Assembly (NCBI RefSeq): GCF_009931615.1
Contig: NZ_CP046620.1
Span: 3,394,501 to 3,458,500 of the forward strand
Direction: 5' to 3'
DNA from: Algicella marina
GTDB lineage: Bacteria > Pseudomonadota > Alphaproteobacteria > Rhodobacterales > Rhodobacteraceae
Length of the DNA: 64,000 nucleotides
Both the position numbers and the translations under genes were made by a program. The notes under the pieces were generated by a model. It made no database searches and was not told the origin of the DNA. It saw only the letters and a program-made list of their open reading frames with translations. The first letter of the stretch is position 1; each line of letters begins with the position of its first letter. Positions 45,163-54,438 of this stretch are shown here, one piece after another.

Positions 45163-46770
45163 TCAGTCGTTCAGCTTCGCACGTTCAGATTTCAGCGCCA
45201 GCCACAGACAATAGCACATGATCAGGACAACGATGGTGAAGGGAATGCCGGTGGAAACCGCAGCGCCCTGAAGCGCGGCCAAACCTCCGCCAAGCAGCAG
45301 GGCGATGGCGACAAGTCCCTCCAGCGTGCACCAGAAGATGCGCTGAATTACCGGCGCGTCCATCTTGCCCCCGGCCGTGATCGTGTCGATGACAAGGCTG
45401 CCGCTGTCCGACGACGTGACAAAGAAGATCACGATCAGGATGAGGGAGATCGGTGCGACGATACCGTAGAATGGCAACTCCTTGAGGAAGCCGAACAGCG
45501 CCCCCTCGGGTGCGTAGCTGTCGATCACTGTCGCTTTCACGCCTTCCGCACCACCAGCGTTCAGCATGTCGATTGCCGCACCGCCGAAAGTGGACATCCA
45601 CAGGGCGCAGACGGCCGTGGGGGCGAGCAGTGCGCAGATCACGAATTCGCGCACGGTGCGACCCCTGGAAATGCGGGCGATGAACATGCCGACAAAGGGC
45701 GACCACGCAATCCACCATGCCCAGTAGAAGGTCGTCCAGCCGTGGAAATAGCTTGTATCCTCTCGCCCGAACGGGTTCGAAAGGGCGGGCAGCATGACCA
45801 CGTAATCGACCATCACACTGAAATACCGGGTGATCGCCGTACCGATCCCGGTGACGAGGACGACGAAGATGAACAGGCAAACGGCCATAATCATGTTTAT
45901 CTCTGACAGACGCTTCACGCCCTTGTCCATGCCCAGCAGCACGGAGCAGAGCGCGATCCCGGTAATTCCGACAATCAACAGAACGTACACCGTGTTGGAC
46001 GGGACGATGCCGGCGACTTCGTATAGCCCCGCGGCCACCTGCTGCGCCCCCAGGCCGAGCGAAGTCGTCAGTCCGAACAGCGTGGCGAACACGGCCAGCG
46101 TGTCGATGGCATGGCCCCACCAGCCCCAAACCCGTTCGCCCAGCAGTGGATAGAAGGCGGAGCGCAATGTGAGCGGCAATCCCAGATTGTAGCAGAAAAT
46201 CGCGAGGCTCAGGCCGACAGCGGCGTAGATCGCCCAGCCTTCCAGCCCCCAGTGGTGAATTGTCCCGACGACGCCGACGTATTCGTTACCCGGCAACGTA
46301 GCGTCTATCCCCAGCGGACGGGCGGCGCCGCCTTCGGAGAAGTTGTAGTAGACGGGCTCGAGCACCCCGAAGAACAAAAGGCCAATGCCGATCCCGGCAG
46401 CGAACATCATCGCGATCCAGCCGGCATAGGTATAGTCCGGCTTCGCGTCCTTGCCTCCGATCCGGACGGATCCGACGGGCAGGACAATGAGGGCAAGGCA
46501 AAACAAGGTTATCGCATCGACAGACAGCACCAGAAACCAGTCGAAAGTACTTGTCAGCCAGGGTCGCAGCCAGCCGAAGAATTCGGCTGATGCTTCCTGA
46601 TTTGCGAGCGCCAGAAGAACAAAAGCAAAAATTACGATGCTGGATATCAGAAAAACCGGATTGTGAATGTCGAGACCGAGAGGTCGAATATTATCCTGCC
46701 CCATCTCGTAATCAGTCGAAAACTCCATCGCATCTGTCGGCTGCTCTGGCGGTATATCGGATGTTGTCAT
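45163..46770 (-). CDS. BCCT-family transporter
   Basis: A 535-residue inner-membrane symporter for betaine, choline, carnitine or related quaternary amines. About twelve helices are visible. Family signatures are AAGIGIGLLFFGVLEPVYY and GWTTFYWAWWIAWSPFVGMFIARISRG, the latter carrying the aromatic cage region (WWIAW). The first 30 residues are an acidic cytoplasmic tail. It imports osmolytes or methylamine donors. Gene stands alone, convergent with pnp; the ROK kinase is divergent 286 bases away. Confidence 0.93.
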   Translation of the reverse strand: MTTSDIPPEQPTDAMEFSTDYEMGQDNIRPLGLDIHNPVFLISSIVIFAFVLLALANQEASAEFFGWLRPWLTSTFDWFLVLSVDAITLFCLALIVLPVGSVRIGGKDAKPDYTYAGWIAMMFAAGIGIGLLFFGVLEPVYYNFSEGGAARPLGIDATLPGNEYVGVVGTIHHWGLEGWAIYAAVGLSLAIFCYNLGLPLTLRSAFYPLLGERVWGWWGHAIDTLAVFATLFGLTTSLGLGAQQVAAGLYEVAGIVPSNTVYVLLIVGITGIALCSVLLGMDKGVKRLSEINMIMAVCLFIFVVLVTGIGTAITRYFSVMVDYVVMLPALSNPFGREDTSYFHGWTTFYWAWWIAWSPFVGMFIARISRGRTVREFVICALLAPTAVCALWMSTFGGAAIDMLNAGGAEGVKATVIDSYAPEGALFGFLKELPFYGIVAPISLILIVIFFVTSSDSGSLVIDTITAGGKMDAPVIQRIFWCTLEGLVAIALLLGGGLAALQGAAVSTGIPFTIVVLIMCYCLWLALKSERAKLND

Positions 46771-47056
46771 GATGTCCCCTCTGGCGCCGGTTTTTTTCTG
46801 TGGCTGCCTTTGTCAAAGGTCGACTGTTTTTTGCTGCCTGTCAAATTTTCCCGTTGAAGCGCCGCGTTGTTGCAGACGAGCCGTCACAATTCGTGGTGGC
46901 GATGGTAATCGGCGCTGGCGTCCTCTTGCCGCAACAAGCGGCAGAGTGAAGGCGGGATGTGCGCACCTTCCGGCCCGGATGGCGTCCATGTGCAAACGTG
47001 TTTGCGGTGCCATGACTCTGCCGGTACACATTGAGAAACGACAGAGACGAGGGGCC
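46771..47056. promoter_or_regulatory. Divergent intergenic gap between BCCT and ROK genes
   Basis: 286 bases without a convincing gene. In-frame sequence upstream of the ROK start (to 46769) is Cys/Arg-rich and rejected as coding. It must carry promoters for both genes; no clear operator or hairpin was seen. Confidence 0.4.
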
Positions 47057-47956
47057 ATGCGCATCGGATTTGACTATGGCGGCACGAAGATTGCCGGGAT
47101 TGCGCTGGACGACGCTGGCAACACGCTGGCCAGTGGGCGGGTGCCGACACCGCGGCATGATTATGCTGGCGGGCTGGAGGCGATTGCCGGGCTGATGACC
47201 AGGCTGGAAACTGAAGCCGGCGAGGTCTGCACCAATGTCGGCATCGGCGTGCCCGGATCGGTGGATCGCGATACCGGGCGGGTGACCCTGGGCAATTCTG
47301 TCTGGCTCCATGGGCAGGACCTGAAGGGCGATCTGGCAAGGCGTCTGGACCGACCGGTAGCAATTGCCAACGATGCCAACTGTTTCGCCCTGTCCGAGGC
47401 CGTGGACGGCGGCGGGGCCGGGGCGGAGGTGGTGCTCGGCGTCATTCTCGGCACGGGCGTCGGCGGTGGCATTGTCGTGAAGGGGCAACTGATTGAAGGG
47501 ATCAACGCCATCGGCGGCGAGTGGGGCCACATCCCGCTGCCGATGCCGACGGATGATGAGCGTCCGGGGCCGGTGTGTTCCTGCGGTGTGCACGGACATA
47601 CGGAGGCGTGGCTGTCCGGCCCGAGCCTTGCTGCCGACCATCTGCGCAATAGTGGAGAAGACCTGAAGGCCCCGGAGGTCATCGCAAAGGCCGCGGCGGG
47701 CGAAGCACAGGCGGAGGCAACGTTGCAGCGGTTCGAGGATCGTCTGGCGCGGTCACTGGCAACGATCATCAACTTTCTCGATCCGGATGTGATCGTGCTG
47801 GGCGGCGGGCTGTCCAACGTGGAACGCTTCTACGAAACCGTGCCGCCGCTCATTCAGCCGCATGTATTCGGTGACAAGTTCAATACCAGAATGGTCAAGA
47901 ACGTGCACGGCGATGCTTCCGGCGTGCGGGGGGCGGCCTGGCTGGAGCCGCGCTGA
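47057..47956 (+). CDS. ROK-family sugar kinase (fructokinase/Mak-like)
   Basis: A 299-residue kinase. The ATP motif FDYGGTKIAG opens the protein, followed by VGIGVPGSVD and ANDANCFALSEA. The catalytic Asp is in NDANCF, and HIPLPMPTDDERPGP follows as in E. coli Mak, hence fructokinase- or mannokinase-like rather than NagK. The ROK zinc signature CxCGxxGCxE is present as CSCGVHGHTE, with the third Cys replaced by His. Start ATG 47057 is fixed by the P-loop. Its stop overlaps the DUF1801 start by one base. Confidence 0.9.
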   Translation: MRIGFDYGGTKIAGIALDDAGNTLASGRVPTPRHDYAGGLEAIAGLMTRLETEAGEVCTNVGIGVPGSVDRDTGRVTLGNSVWLHGQDLKGDLARRLDRPVAIANDANCFALSEAVDGGGAGAEVVLGVILGTGVGGGIVVKGQLIEGINAIGGEWGHIPLPMPTDDERPGPVCSCGVHGHTEAWLSGPSLAADHLRNSGEDLKAPEVIAKAAAGEAQAEATLQRFEDRLARSLATIINFLDPDVIVLGGGLSNVERFYETVPPLIQPHVFGDKFNTRMVKNVHGDASGVRGAAWLEPR

Positions 47957-48357
47957 TGACGCCGGTACCGCCCTTTGCCGACGAAGCGGTGGCGAGGGTG
48001 TTTCAGGCGTGGCCGGAGGAGGCGCGGCAAGGGCTTCTGGCCCTGCGGGAGCTGATCTTCGAAGTGGCCGCGGAAGAAGGTGTCGGCCCGTTGCAAGAGA
48101 CGCTGAAATGGGGCCAGCCCGCCTATCTGGCTGCGCGCAGACAGGGCTCTACCCTTCGGCTGGGACGCCCGAAAGCGGGCGGCTATGGCATCTATGCCCA
48201 TTGCGCGACAACCATCATCGCGGAGTTCCGGGAAATGCACCCGGACGGCTTCGACATAGAGGGCAATCGCGCCGTACGCTTCGCCGATGGCGCCAAGCCG
48301 CCGCTGGATGCGCTGCGCATGCTGATCAGGCGGGCACTCACATATCACCGCAGGTAG
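47956..48357 (+). CDS. DUF1801-family protein
   Basis: A 133-residue small protein with the YdhG/DUF1801 pattern: LLALRELIFEVAAEEGVGP, LKWGQPAYLAAR and TIIAEFREMHPDGFD with the Lys-Trp-Gly and Pro-Ala-Tyr marks. The fold is known from iron-chaperone-like frataxin homologues; role unknown. Overlaps the ROK gene and converges on infB through a shared terminator. Confidence 0.85.
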   Translation: MTPVPPFADEAVARVFQAWPEEARQGLLALRELIFEVAAEEGVGPLQETLKWGQPAYLAARRQGSTLRLGRPKAGGYGIYAHCATTIIAEFREMHPDGFDIEGNRAVRFADGAKPPLDALRMLIRRALTYHRR

Positions 48358-48404
48358 AAACCGGCCTTACCTGTTTGCGCCGGCGCGGGCAGCGGTCTTG
48401 AAAC

Positions 48405-48436
48405 GAAAAAGCCCCGGCATTGACCGGGGCTCTTTG
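48405..48436 (-). terminator. Terminator of the rimP-nusA-ylxR-infB operon
   Basis: Stem AGCCCCGG (48410-48417) and CCGGGGCT (48424-48431), loop CATTGA, with AAAAA at 48406-48410, reading as a T-tract on the minus strand. CTTTG on the right gives a weaker plus-strand tail, so it may also end the DUF1801 transcript. Confidence 0.85.
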
Positions 48437-48452
48437 TTCTTCTGATGCCGGA

Positions 48453-50957
48453 TCAGGTCAGCGTGCGTTCGATCTCCTCGGTCTCGAAAATCTCGATGAC
48501 ATCGCCTTGGCGAATGTCCTCGTAATTCTCGAAAGCCATGCCGCATTCCTGGCCGCCTTGGACTTCCTTGACCTCGTCCTTGAAGCGCTTCAGCGTCTTC
48601 AGCTTGCCTTCGTGGATCACCACGTTGTCGCGCAGCAGACGCACACCGGCCTCGCGGCGGGCGACACCTTCGGTGACGACACAACCGGCGACCTTGCCGA
48701 CGTTGGAAACCTTGAAGACTTCCTTGATCTCGGCATAACCGATGAACGTCTCCTTGATTTCGGCGGAGAGCAGGCCGGAAGCCGCCGCTTTGATATCATC
48801 GACCAGATCGTAGATGATCGAGTAATAGCGGATCTCCACACCCTTCTGGTTCGCCCCTTCGCGCGCGGGCGCGTTGGCACGGACATTAAAGCCGATGATC
48901 GGTGCGCCGGAGGCTTCGGCAAGTGTCACGTCGCTTTCCGTGATCGCGCCAACACCGGAGTGAAGCACGCGCACACGAACCTCGTCGTTGCCCACCTTTT
49001 CCATCGCCTGCACGATTGCCTCGGCGGAGCCCTGCACATCTGCCTTCACGAGGATCGGCAGTTCGGTGACATTCTCGTCGGCCTTCTTCTGGGCCAGAAG
49101 CTGGTCCAGCGTCGTGGCGGCGCCGAGGGCTGCCTTCTTGTCCTTGGCGACCTGCTGGCGGTACTCGGAGATTTCCCGCGCCTTGTTTTCATCCACGACC
49201 ACGTTCAGCACGTCACCCGCTTCGGGTGTGCCGTTGAGGCCGAGAACTTCCACGGGAACCGACGGCCCGGCTTCCTCGACACGTTCGCCCTGGTCGTTGA
49301 TCAGCGCACGAACCTTGCCCCACTGTTCGCCGACAACGAAGATGTCGCCACGTTTCAGGGTGCCGTTCTGTACCAGCACCGTGGCAACCGGGCCGCGGCC
49401 GACGTCGAGTTGCGCCTCGATCACCGCGCCTTCTGCGGGGCGGTCGGGGTTGGCCTTCAATTCCAGCAGTTCGGCCTGAAGGGCGATGTTTTCGATCAGT
49501 ACGTCCAGCCCCTTGCCGGTGACGGCGGAGACTTCAACGTCCAGAACGTCGCCGGACATCTTCTCCACGATCACTTCATGCTGAAGCAACTCGGTGCGCA
49601 CTTTTTGCGGGTCGGCACCCGGACGGTCGATCTTGTTGATCGCAACGATCATCGGCACACCCGCCGCCTTGGCATGGTGGATCGCCTCGATCGTCTGCGG
49701 CATGACGCTGTCATCCGCGGCGACGACCAGAATCACCACATCCGTCACCTGCGCGCCACGGGCCCGCATGGAGGTAAAGGCAGCGTGGCCCGGCGTATCG
49801 AGGAAGGTCAGCGTCGCGCCGCCGTCCGTCGTGATCTGATAGGCACCGATATGCTGGGTAATGCCACCCGCCTCGCCGCTGACGACGTTCGTCTTGCGGA
49901 TCGCATCCAGCAGCGATGTCTTGCCGTGGTCGACGTGACCCATGATGGTGATGACCGGCGCACGAGTCTGTAGATCCTTCGGATCGTCGTCGACGGTCAC
50001 GATGGCGGCTTCCACATCCGCGTCGGAGACACGGACAACCTTGTGGCCGAACTCCTCGACAATCAGCTCCGCGGTATCGGCGTCAATGGTCTGGTTCTGC
50101 GTGGCCATGATGCCGTTGGTCATCAGCGCCTTCACCACGGCGGCTCCACGTTCCGCCATGCGGTTCGCAAGTTCGCCCACGGTGATCGCATCCGGCACCT
50201 GCACCTCGCGCACGACCTTCTCGCGCGGCTCGTTGCTTCCACCCATCATCTTGCGCTTCTCACGCTCCTGGCGGCGCTTCATCGCAGCCATGGAACGCTG
50301 GCGACCATCGGCCCCCGTCGCCTGGGTAATCGTCAGCTTGCCACGGCGGCGGTCATCGTCGCCACGTCCGCGGGAAGATTTCTTCTCTTCGGCCTGTTTG
50401 CCCGCATTGCGTTTGCTGGCAACCGGCTTTCCGGCTTCGGCGCGAGAGGCGGCGGCCTGCGCGGCGGCAGGATCCTGTGTGTCGTCACGTGCGGCGGCGG
50501 CGCGGGGCTTGGGCGCGGCCTTGGCCTCCGCTGCCTTGGCGCGGGCAGCCTCTTCGGCGGCTTCCTGCTCCTTGCGCTGGCGGGCGATCTCGGCCTCTTC
50601 AACGGCTTTTTCACGCGCCTCTTTCTCAGCGCGCAGAGCATCCATCTTTTCCTTGTGGGCGCGGTCCGCGTCCTGACGTTCCTTGGAGGAATCCTCAAGG
50701 GCTTTCGCGGCGGCCAGCGCCTTGCGGCGACGCTCCAGTTCCGCGTCGGGCAGGTTCCGCTCACCGCCGGTGCGGGCAACGGAAGCAGCGGCGCTGGACC
50801 CTGCCTTGGGAACAAACGTCCGCTTCTTCTTCCGCTCCACCGTCACCGACTTGGTGCGGCCGTGAGAGAAGCTCTGGCGCACCTGGCTCGTCTCCGTACC
50901 GCCACCACGCAGCCCGAGAGTTTTGCCCTTGTCACCATTGTCGGTCGTATTGCTCAT
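48453..50957 (-). CDS. infB: Translation initiation factor IF-2
   Basis: An 834-residue GTPase that delivers initiator tRNA to the ribosome. A long charged, repeat-like N-terminal part (residues 60-260, many Ala, Arg, Glu, Lys) precedes the IF2_N region ([20 protein letters not shown]). The G domain has [14 protein letters not shown], the DTPGHAAF switch and [10 protein letters not shown]. Domains II-IV follow, ending [22 protein letters not shown]. Alphaproteobacterial length. Last gene of the rimP operon, followed by a terminator. Confidence 0.97.
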   Translation of the reverse strand: MSNTTDNGDKGKTLGLRGGGTETSQVRQSFSHGRTKSVTVERKKKRTFVPKAGSSAAASVARTGGERNLPDAELERRRKALAAAKALEDSSKERQDADRAHKEKMDALRAEKEAREKAVEEAEIARQRKEQEAAEEAARAKAAEAKAAPKPRAAAARDDTQDPAAAQAAASRAEAGKPVASKRNAGKQAEEKKSSRGRGDDDRRRGKLTITQATGADGRQRSMAAMKRRQEREKRKMMGGSNEPREKVVREVQVPDAITVGELANRMAERGAAVVKALMTNGIMATQNQTIDADTAELIVEEFGHKVVRVSDADVEAAIVTVDDDPKDLQTRAPVITIMGHVDHGKTSLLDAIRKTNVVSGEAGGITQHIGAYQITTDGGATLTFLDTPGHAAFTSMRARGAQVTDVVILVVAADDSVMPQTIEAIHHAKAAGVPMIVAINKIDRPGADPQKVRTELLQHEVIVEKMSGDVLDVEVSAVTGKGLDVLIENIALQAELLELKANPDRPAEGAVIEAQLDVGRGPVATVLVQNGTLKRGDIFVVGEQWGKVRALINDQGERVEEAGPSVPVEVLGLNGTPEAGDVLNVVVDENKAREISEYRQQVAKDKKAALGAATTLDQLLAQKKADENVTELPILVKADVQGSAEAIVQAMEKVGNDEVRVRVLHSGVGAITESDVTLAEASGAPIIGFNVRANAPAREGANQKGVEIRYYSIIYDLVDDIKAAASGLLSAEIKETFIGYAEIKEVFKVSNVGKVAGCVVTEGVARREAGVRLLRDNVVIHEGKLKTLKRFKDEVKEVQGGQECGMAFENYEDIRQGDVIEIFETEEIERTLT

Positions 50958-51043
50958 TCGTATCTTAACCTTTCACCTCGGAGGCACTCCCCCGAAATAT
51001 CCTACGCGGGGGCCATCCCCCTCAAAGTACAGCCAACAAGATG

Positions 51044-51643
51044 TTAGCCCCGATTTGGTCGCAACCCAGTCAGTCGCGCCGACTCATATCTGACCAGTTC
51101 GCCGAGTCCACCCGCAATCAGTGCGGCATGTATCACACGATCACGCCCAAATGCCAAACCCAATTCCTGTGCAGAGAGCACATCAAAATAGGTATTTGGG
51201 CCTTCTGGAGGCCTCAGACGTCGCTTTTCACGTTCCGAACCGTCCGAAGCCTGAAAAAGACAGGCCGCGTCTTCGGTTTCGAGCAGTCCCTTTACTTTCT
51301 CCAGCCCGGCGATTGCCTGGCCGGCCTTGCGCGCGAGTGACAAGACTTCGATCACCCGGGCCGCCAGCCGTTCCGTTACCAGTTCAGCCAGCCTTTCGTC
51401 TGTTCGCACGCTGCGTTTTGCACCGCGTGGGAACAGATTCTTCTTCACCGCCTTCTCCAGGGCCGCCTTGTCAGCGGACACCCAGATGCCACGGCCGGGC
51501 AGCTTTTCGGCGAGATCGGGGACGATCTCATCCCCGGGCCCAACCACAAAACGGATCAGGCCAGCCTTCGGACCTGAAGCGCCGGTGGCGATGCATCGCC
51601 GTTCCGACGCATCATCCCTTGTCCGTTGCCCTCCGCGCGGCAT
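51044..51643 (-). CDS. ylxR: YlxR-type RNA-binding protein
   Basis: A 199-residue protein. The N-terminal YlxR/DUF448 domain has RRCIATG, LIRFVVGPGDEIVPDLAEKLPGRGIWVSA, then an L7Ae-like half (VLSLARKAGQAIAGLEKVKGLLE). It is a nucleoid or RNA-binding regulator in the nusA-infB operon. It starts 21 bases after nusA and ends 86 bases before infB. Confidence 0.9.
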   Translation of the reverse strand: MPRGGQRTRDDASERRCIATGASGPKAGLIRFVVGPGDEIVPDLAEKLPGRGIWVSADKAALEKAVKKNLFPRGAKRSVRTDERLAELVTERLAARVIEVLSLARKAGQAIAGLEKVKGLLETEDAACLFQASDGSEREKRRLRPPEGPNTYFDVLSAQELGLAFGRDRVIHAALIAGGLGELVRYESARLTGLRPNRG

Positions 51644-51664
51644 CTCCGAAAACTCCGGGGCGCA

Positions 51665-53332
51665 TCAGGCCCCGGCCTCCTCGGAGTCGTCGCCGGTCGC
51701 GGCGGTTTCGGCATCGGTGCCTTCGATACCCTCTTCACCGAAGGCTTCGGCTTCCGCCGCGGCCGTCTGTGCGTCCAGTTCCTCTTGCGACACCCAGCCG
51801 AGCTGAACACGAGCCTTCATGATATGGTGCTGGGCCTCTGCCAGATCCATATCAAATTTCTCGAGCAACCCGTCGTCCTTGACGCGCTTGCCGTCGACCA
51901 CCGTATATCCGCCGGCCAGCTCCCAGTCTGCACAGGTCGCGAAATCCTCCAGCGTCTTGATGCCGTCTTCGGCCAGCGCCTCTATCATCTGGGGCGTCAG
52001 CCCCTCGAATTCAACAAGATCGTCCTGAACACCCAGTTCCTTGGCGTGTTCCAGCGCCTTGGCATTGATTTCTTCCAGGCTTTCACGCGCGCGCGCCTGA
52101 AGTTCCTCGGCTGTGGAATCGTCGAAACCATCGATGGCGGAAAGCTCGTCCATTTCGACGAATGCGACTTCCTCGAGAGAGCTGAAGCCCTCGGAAACCA
52201 GAAGCTGCGCCACCATCTCGTCGACGTTGAGCGTATCCATGAACAGCTGGCTGCGTTCCGCGAACTCGGCCTGGCGACGCTCAGATTCCTCGGCTTCGGT
52301 CATGATGTCGATGTCCAGACCGGTCAGCTGGCTGGCAAGACGCACGTTCTGGCCACGGCGGCCGATCGCCAGCGAAAGCTGCTCGTCCGGAACCACCACC
52401 TCGACACGCTCCGCCTCGTCGTCGAATACGACTTTCGCCACCTCGGCGGGCTGAAGTGCGTTCACGAGGAAGGTCGGCGTGTCTTCGTTCCACGGAATGA
52501 TATCGATCTTCTCGCCCTGCAACTCGTTCACAACAGCCTGCACGCGAGAGCCGCGCATACCCACGCAGGCTCCCACCGGGTCGATGGAGTTGTCGTAGGA
52601 GATCACACCGATCTTCGCGCGGGAGCCGGGGTCGCGGGCCACGGCCTTGATCTCGATTATGCCATCATAGATCTCCGGCACTTCCATCTTGAACAACTCG
52701 GCCATGAATTCCGGTGCCGTGCGGCTCAGGAATATCTGCGGGCCGCGCACCTCGCTGCGTACGTCGCGGATATAGGCGCGAATGCGGTCGCCGGTGCGAT
52801 AGGCCTCGCGGTTGATCAGCTGGTCGCGGCGCAACACGGCCTCGCCCCGGCCGACATCGACGATCACGTTGCCGTACTCCACGCGCTTGACCAGACCGTT
52901 GATGATCTCGCCCACGCGGTCCTTGAATTCCTCGTACTGACGCTCCCGCTCGGCCTCGCGCACCTTCTGCATGATGACCTGCTTGGCGGACTGGGCGGCG
53001 ATCCGGCCCATCTCCATCTGCGGCAGCTCGTCCGTGATCGTGTCACCGATCTGCGGATCTTCCAGCCACTGCTTGGCATCCGCCGGCGTCAGTTCCGTGA
53101 AATGGTTCTCAACCTCTTCGACCACTGTCCGCACCCGCGTCATCGTCAGGTCGCCCGTCTTCGGGTCGATCTTCGCGCGGATGTCGTACTCGGCGCCGTA
53201 CTTCTGGCGCGCGGCTTTCGCCATGCTCTCTTCCATCGCCTCGATGACGAGCACGGGGTCGATCATCTTTTCCCGCGCCACCGCATCCGCGATCTGCAGA
53301 AGCTCCAGCCTGTTGGCAGAGGTTACAGCCAT
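51665..53332 (-). CDS. nusA: Transcription termination/antitermination factor NusA
   Basis: A 555-residue RNA polymerase factor for pausing, termination and antitermination. N-terminal domain (ANRLELLQIADAVAREK), S1 domain (GLVKRVEYGNVIVDVGRGEAVL), two KH domains (GSRVQAVVNELQGEKIDI, LAIGRRGQNVRLASQLTG), then the acidic C-terminal repeats common in proteobacteria and a Ala/Glu-rich tail. Start ATG 53332 because MAVTSANRLELL is the family opening; the longer frame overlaps rimP. Starts one base after the rimP stop. Confidence 0.97.
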   Translation of the reverse strand: MAVTSANRLELLQIADAVAREKMIDPVLVIEAMEESMAKAARQKYGAEYDIRAKIDPKTGDLTMTRVRTVVEEVENHFTELTPADAKQWLEDPQIGDTITDELPQMEMGRIAAQSAKQVIMQKVREAERERQYEEFKDRVGEIINGLVKRVEYGNVIVDVGRGEAVLRRDQLINREAYRTGDRIRAYIRDVRSEVRGPQIFLSRTAPEFMAELFKMEVPEIYDGIIEIKAVARDPGSRAKIGVISYDNSIDPVGACVGMRGSRVQAVVNELQGEKIDIIPWNEDTPTFLVNALQPAEVAKVVFDDEAERVEVVVPDEQLSLAIGRRGQNVRLASQLTGLDIDIMTEAEESERRQAEFAERSQLFMDTLNVDEMVAQLLVSEGFSSLEEVAFVEMDELSAIDGFDDSTAEELQARARESLEEINAKALEHAKELGVQDDLVEFEGLTPQMIEALAEDGIKTLEDFATCADWELAGGYTVVDGKRVKDDGLLEKFDMDLAEAQHHIMKARVQLGWVSQEELDAQTAAAEAEAFGEEGIEGTDAETAATGDDSEEAGA

Positions 53333-53333
53333 T

Positions 53334-53915
53334 TCACATCTCCTCCGTATCAGGGTCGGCCGCGGCGCTCTCCTGAATTTCATCAAACTTTTCCGGGTCG
53401 AACCCGGCATCCTTCTTCGCCTTCAAACTCTCGTCGATCAGCGCATCCGTCAGCACCAGCTTGGCTTCCGTCAGCCACTCGAATTCCAGCCCGATGATCC
53501 CCTCGGCAATCTCGATCAGCACCTCGCCGTCCTGCACACCGGCCAGCACGCCCTTGAAGTTCTTCCGGCCAGAGATCAGCTCGGCCGTCTGCAGCTTCGC
53601 CTCGTACCCCTCATACGCCTCGAAATCCTTCAGCCGCGTCAACGGCCGGTCGATCCCCGGAGAGGACACCTCCAGGCTGTATTCCCCCTCGATCGGGTCC
53701 TCCACGTCGAGAACGGCGCTAACGGTGCGGCTGATCCTGGCGCAATCATCGACCTCGATCCCGCCGTCGGGCGTATCGGCCATGATCTGCAGCCGAGGCG
53801 TCTTGCCGCCCATGAACCGCAGCCGCACAAGCTCATAGCCCAGCCCCTCGATATGAGGCTGGACGATAGAGGCCAGACGCTGATCCATCGGTGCTTTCGC
53901 CACGAGATCGGACAT
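53334..53915 (-). CDS. rimP: Ribosome maturation factor RimP
   Basis: A 193-residue protein for 30S subunit maturation. Its two-domain fold shows [17 protein letters not shown], then [37 protein letters not shown], the family signature. First gene of the minus-strand operon rimP-nusA-ylxR-infB. The ATG 53915 follows GGAG; ATG 53927 is possible. A terminator-like hairpin lies just upstream. Confidence 0.93.
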   Translation of the reverse strand: MSDLVAKAPMDQRLASIVQPHIEGLGYELVRLRFMGGKTPRLQIMADTPDGGIEVDDCARISRTVSAVLDVEDPIEGEYSLEVSSPGIDRPLTRLKDFEAYEGYEAKLQTAELISGRKNFKGVLAGVQDGEVLIEIAEGIIGLEFEWLTEAKLVLTDALIDESLKAKKDAGFDPEKFDEIQESAAADPDTEEM

Positions 53916-53942
53916 TGAGGGCTCCATGAGGTGTTGCAGACA

Positions 53943-53966
53943 CAAAAAAACGGGCGCGCGGCCCGT
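53943..53966 (-). terminator. Intrinsic terminator just upstream of rimP, possible attenuator
   Basis: Stem ACGGGC (53950-53955) and GCCCGT (53961-53966) with a GCGCG loop; AAAAAAA at 53944-53950 reads TTTTTTT on the minus strand. It faces into rimP and ends about 28 bases before the start codon. Either it ends an unseen short upstream transcript or controls entry into the operon. Confidence 0.7.
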
Positions 53967-54438
53967 CGAAACTTCCGGTGGGACCGTGAGTGTGGACCTC
54001 ACCATCGCCGCTATTGGCGTTCATATAGGCCGCGCCGCCGGGAATCGCAAGAGCGAAGCGCCAACAGGGCGGAGAAAGCCTAAGAAGGCGGTGCCCCACC
54101 CCCCCGACCGGTATCAAGGCGAAGCCGCCGGTCAAGCGCCTGCCCGTCCCGTCACGCCGCAGGCGTGCCAGATCAATTCGGCGCACCTCCGCTGCGACGG
54201 GCTGGAGCTTTGTTGGCATCACGCGGAGTGACGAAGAAAAAAGACACGTGGCAGGCATAAATCGAGCGACACAACCGCAGCAGCGCCACCCCACGGGCAG
54301 GCTCTTGTCCGGCGTGTGTTGAGTTTGGCGGGAAGCAGTCGTTCGCTGCACGGCAGAAACCCGTAGTTTAGCGGGAGCAAGGACAATCCCAAGCGCTCAA
54401 TTACGAGCTGAGTTTTCAAATGACAGATGAGGTCGCCG
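53967..54438. other. Non-coding gap between rimP leader and the SIR2 gene
   Basis: About 470 bases. The rimP side is G+C-rich and contains short complementary runs (GTGAG/CTCAC near 53987-54003) that could be part of the leader; the other half is richer in A+T. No tRNA was seen where some bacteria have the initiator tRNA gene metY. This is where core sequence passes into island-like sequence. Confidence 0.5.

Noticed and set aside
51626-53497. 623-codon plus frame opposite nusA
   Set aside because: Shadow of nusA.
53967-54438. Initiator tRNA (metY) upstream of rimP, as in E. coli
   Set aside because: No cloverleaf or GTTCRANNC arm with matching stems on either strand.
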